DNA from: Bacillota bacterium
GTDB lineage: Bacteria > Bacillota_A > Clostridia > Peptostreptococcales > Anaerovoracaceae
DNA length: 8,471 nucleotides
Direction of reading: 5' to 3'
Assembly: GCA_017438085.1 (NCBI GenBank)
Contig: JAFRWH010000221.1
Coordinates: forward strand, 1-8,471
In this document: in pieces, positions 6,475 to 8,471 of the stretch
How positions within the stretch are numbered: position 1 is the stretch's first letter
Layout of the letters: every line of letters begins with the position of its first letter
Program-made: the position numbers and the translations under genes
The notes under the pieces: model-generated
The model's database searches: none
Told to the model about the DNA's origin: nothing
Seen by the model: only the letters and a program-made list of their open reading frames with translations

Positions 6475-7037
6475 ATCCCGTAACCCTCTTTGTCCAAATA
6501 CTCCCTGAGCCTCTTCCTTGTCCTGTGCAGAAGCATCTTGACCTTGCTTTCGGAAAAGCCCTGTCTTTCGGCGATCTCCCGTACATCCAGCAGGTACCAG
6601 TAGCGCTGAATGAACACTCTTCTGGCTTCCTCATCCAGTCCTTCAAGGAAGCGGTTCAGTATGCCGCCCAGTTCCTTGCCCTCCACTGCGCTTTCCACGC
6701 TTTCTGAAGAAGCGATGCACTCTGCCAGTTCCTCTACCGCCAGCTCATAGCCGGCTGCATCCCCTCCGCGGCGCTTTGCCTGCTTCATGCGAATCCGGTC
6801 CAGCGAAAGGTTCCGCGTGATCTTCGCAAGAAATGCCTGAAGGCTTTTCGGCCGCTGCGGCGGGATAGCATTCCAGGTCCTCAGCCAGGTGTCGCTGACA
6901 ACTTCTTCGCTGTCTTCCTGGTTTTTGAGCACTCCAAAAGCAATGGCGTGGCAATACGCGCCATATTTTGACTGGCTCTCGGCTATCGCCTGCTCGGACC
7001 GGTCCCAATAGAGTTGTACTATCTGTTCGTCATTCAT
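6471..7037 (-). CDS. ECF-type RNA polymerase sigma factor
   Basis: This 188-residue protein has only the two essential sigma-70 domains of the extracytoplasmic-function class. Sigma region 2 covers about 22-90, with 'EDSEEVVSDTWLRTWNAI' (41-58) and 'LAKITRNLSLDRIR' (70-83). A short acidic linker follows. Sigma region 4 covers about 130-182, with 'LDEEARRVFIQRYWYLLDVREIA' leading into the helix-turn-helix 'FSESKVKMLLHRTRKRLREYL' around 161-181. It should bind core RNA polymerase and direct it to ECF promoters. A matching motif, TGTAAC-N16-CGTC, lies just upstream, suggesting self-activation. The downstream membrane serpin overlaps by four bases and is the natural candidate for its inhibitor. 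The ATG at 7037 has no convincing Shine-Dalgarno and follows a small inverted repeat, so initiation may be weak or controlled. The regulon is unknown; I cannot assign an ECF subgroup from sequence reading alone. Confidence 0.93.
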   Translation of the reverse strand: MNDEQIVQLYWDRSEQAIAESQSKYGAYCHAIAFGVLKNQEDSEEVVSDTWLRTWNAIPPQRPKSLQAFLAKITRNLSLDRIRMKQAKRRGGDAAGYELAVEELAECIASSESVESAVEGKELGGILNRFLEGLDEEARRVFIQRYWYLLDVREIAERQGFSESKVKMLLHRTRKRLREYLDKEGYGI

Positions 7038-7052
7038 GTTTGCTTAACAAAC
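7038..7052 (-). repeat. Small inverted repeat touching the sigma factor start codon
   Basis: On the minus strand GTTTG-TTAAG-CAAAC ends at the base before the ATG at 7037. In RNA it would be a weak 5-base-pair hairpin with a 5-base loop, occupying the place where a ribosome site would normally lie. No Shine-Dalgarno is visible in the short leader. It could limit translation or could be chance. Confidence 0.35.
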
Positions 7053-7058
7053 GACTCA

Positions 7059-7095
7059 ATAAAAGGCCTTTCACCAATAGAGACGGCAAAAGGCC
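7059..7095 (-). terminator. Intrinsic terminator of the antiporter gene
   Basis: On the minus strand GGCCTTTTGCC (7095-7085) pairs with GGTGAAAGGCC (7075-7065), giving an 11-base-pair stem with two G-T wobbles and a 9-base loop. It is followed by TTTTATT (7064-7058). It lies about 37 bases after the antiporter stop and should separate that gene from the sigma-serpin pair. Its upstream arm overlaps the predicted ECF promoter. Confidence 0.75.
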
Positions 7096-7107
7096 CTCCG
7101 GGTTACA
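7082..7107 (-). promoter_or_regulatory. Predicted ECF-type promoter of the sigma-serpin operon
   Basis: The minus strand reads TGTAAC (7107-7102), a 16-base spacer, then CGTC (7085-7082). This fits the AAC-type -35 and CGT-type -10 known for Bacillus and enterococcal ECF sigma factors (TGAAAC, about 16 bases, CGTC or CGTA). Transcription would start near 7075, leaving a leader of about 38 bases before the sigma ATG. Its place directly ahead of an ECF sigma gene suggests autoregulation. No housekeeping promoter of good quality is visible in the same gap. Confidence 0.65.
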
Positions 7108-7131
7108 GTTTATTGTCTTGTTTTTATTATT

Positions 7132-8471
7132 CTAAAATATGAATCCGCCTGCCAGGAACAGCACTGCAGAGATGCCCGCGCAGAGTATGCCGTAAGGTGC
7201 CTGGCTCTTAGCGTGGGCGAAGTTGTCGCAGCCGCAGGCGGCAGAGCTGATGACGGTGCAGTCGGAATAGAAGCAGATATGGCTTCCGAAAACGCCTGCG
7301 GAGATCACCGCCGCAACGCAAAGAGCGACATTGGAATTCAGCGCCTGAGCCAGAGGGATGACTATGGGCAGCGCAATTACATACATGCCCCAGTTAGTGC
7401 CCGTCACGAACTCCTCTATCGAGAGGATGACAAACACTATAAGCGGCATAAGCTGCGGTGTCATCCAGCGGGAAGCGCTGTTGATCATGTAAAAGGTGAA
7501 GCCGATCCGCTCGTTCATGGCGGCGAACAGGAAGGCCAGCACCATAAGCATTATGGATGTGAGCATGTTCTTCATGCCGTGGATGGAGGTGTCCCAGAAT
7601 TCCAGGGGAGTAATGACGCCCTGGGCCAGATAGAACACGAACATCAGTATCAGCGTGGCATAGATGCCCTTTTCCACCTGGATGTCGAAGATCAGTGTAA
7701 AGATGATCTGAGCCAGAATGGGCACGAAGAAGTTGTAGAGCTTGGGCTCCTTTGGAATCTCGCTGCTGCCGTCTCCGCGGATGTCGATGCGCTCTGAACC
7801 CTCCGGCGCCACGGGTCCGCCCGCAGCTACTCTCTCCTCAGCCCTCTTCATGGGGCCGAAATGCTTTATCTTTCCGAAGATGAACAGGGGCACTATAAGA
7901 AGTCCAACCCAGGCATAGAAATCGTAGGGTATGGTCTTGATGAAGTAGACCAGACCTTCGCCCTCGGGCGCCCAACCGTTGGTCTCCAGTATCTTGGCGA
8001 CGAAGACACCCCATGTGGACAGAGGGATAAGCACGCAGGCCGGAGCCGCGCAGGAGTCGACTATAAATGAAAGGAACTCTCTGGAGCTCTTTCTCTTGTC
8101 CGTAAGGGGAGCCATGCAGGAACCGATAACCAGCGCGTTCAGATAATCATCGATAAAAATTACGATGCCAAGGAGCCATGTCCACATCAGAACAGACTCT
8201 TTTGTTTTAGCCCGCTTTGCCACCCATTCGCCAAAAGCGTAGGCGCCGCCAACCTTGTCTATCAGTGCTATGATGCTGCCCATAAGAGACGCCACCAGAA
8301 TGATCCATGCCACGTCCTCGGACATCATGGTCTCCAGCAAGGCATCGCTGATGGTGGTAAAAATACCACTGGGCGACAGCAGTATGTAGCCGATGACGGT
8401 GCCAAGCAGCAGCCCCTCCAGGGTGCGCTTGGTTATGAAAATATACACCACCAGGTAGATGGCGGGGATGG
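7132..8471 (-). CDS. NhaC-family Na+/H+ antiporter, N-terminus cut by window edge
   Basis: This is an integral membrane protein of the NhaC-type Na+/H+ antiporter family, which exchanges sodium (in some members coupled to organic acids) for protons. The frame stays open to the right edge, so the start lies outside; 445 residues are visible, counted from the first full codon. About ten or more hydrophobic segments are present. Family landmarks are 'FIDDYLNALVIGSCMAPLTD' (105-124) with the paired aspartates 107-108, 'SCAAPACVLIPLSTWG' (139-154), 'TGTNWGMY' (356-363) and 'SDCTVISSAACGCDNFAHAKSQ' near the end (402-423). A charged loop of about 45 residues (199-244) is probably cytoplasmic. The GTG codons near 8451 are internal: residues IPAIYL precede them in frame and continue a hydrophobic helix. 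The gene ends in its own terminator, so it is probably not part of the sigma operon. The exact substrate cannot be read from sequence. Confidence 0.88.
   Translation of the reverse strand, partial: IPAIYLVVYIFITKRTLEGLLLGTVIGYILLSPSGIFTTISDALLETMMSEDVAWIILVASLMGSIIALIDKVGGAYAFGEWVAKRAKTKESVLMWTWLLGIVIFIDDYLNALVIGSCMAPLTDKRKSSREFLSFIVDSCAAPACVLIPLSTWGVFVAKILETNGWAPEGEGLVYFIKTIPYDFYAWVGLLIVPLFIFGKIKHFGPMKRAEERVAAGGPVAPEGSERIDIRGDGSSEIPKEPKLYNFFVPILAQIIFTLIFDIQVEKGIYATLILMFVFYLAQGVITPLEFWDTSIHGMKNMLTSIMLMVLAFLFAAMNERIGFTFYMINSASRWMTPQLMPLIVFVILSIEEFVTGTNWGMYVIALPIVIPLAQALNSNVALCVAAVISAGVFGSHICFYSDCTVISSAACGCDNFAHAKSQAPYGILCAGISAVLFLAGGFIF

Noticed and set aside
7213..7797. A 194-codon His/Gly-rich plus-strand frame opposite the antiporter
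   Set aside because: It is the antisense of conserved membrane-segment codons. No promoter, ribosome site or family is recognisable.
8446..8451. GTG codons as the start of the antiporter
   Set aside because: The frame continues upstream as hydrophobic IPAIYL to the window edge, and no ribosome site is visible. The gene is best treated as truncated.

Overview
The window looks like a piece of a Bacillota (Clostridia-type) chromosome. The reasons are AGGAGG-type ribosome binding sites, a YhaM-family exonuclease and a RecD2-type helicase, a fused glutamine-amidotransferase-style NAD synthetase, and an ECF sigma factor followed by a single-pass membrane protein with a 'GEISDDMILDAD' cytoplasmic segment, an arrangement I associate with clostridia. 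Base composition is balanced to slightly GC-rich and genes are tightly packed. I see no tRNA, rRNA, CRISPR array, insertion sequence or phage gene. No gap between genes exceeds about 115 bases.

Left part (1-2551, minus strand): yhaM, an OB-fold plus HD-domain 3'-5' exonuclease, is followed with a 4-base ATGA overlap by recD2, a DNA helicase whose C-terminus is cut off by the left edge. A short divergent intergenic region (2552-2664) separates this operon from nadE (2665-4509, plus strand). NadE has an intact NAD synthetase domain, but its N-terminal nitrilase/glutaminase domain appears to have lost all three catalytic residues. The 3' end of nadE is followed by an imperfect tandem copy of its last 28 bases and then by a hairpin placed to terminate transcription from both sides.

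Right part (4609-8471, minus strand): the terminal part of an NhaC-family Na+/H+ antiporter gene enters from the right edge and ends in an intrinsic terminator. Inside that terminator lies a sequence closely resembling an ECF-type promoter (TGTAAC, 16 bases, CGTC), placed to drive a two-gene unit. The first gene is an ECF sigma factor. The second overlaps it by ATGA and encodes a 621-residue protein with a short cytoplasmic segment, one membrane helix, a 145-residue acidic Ala/Ser/Glu-rich linker and a complete serpin (serine-protease inhibitor) domain.

The most interesting reading is that the serpin protein is the anti-sigma factor of its neighbour. A suicide protease inhibitor would then be the extracellular sensor for a transcriptional response, comparable in logic to Bacillus RsiV, which binds lysozyme and controls SigV. 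The gene order, overlap, topology and promoter-like motif are visible in the sequence; the signalling mechanism is inference.
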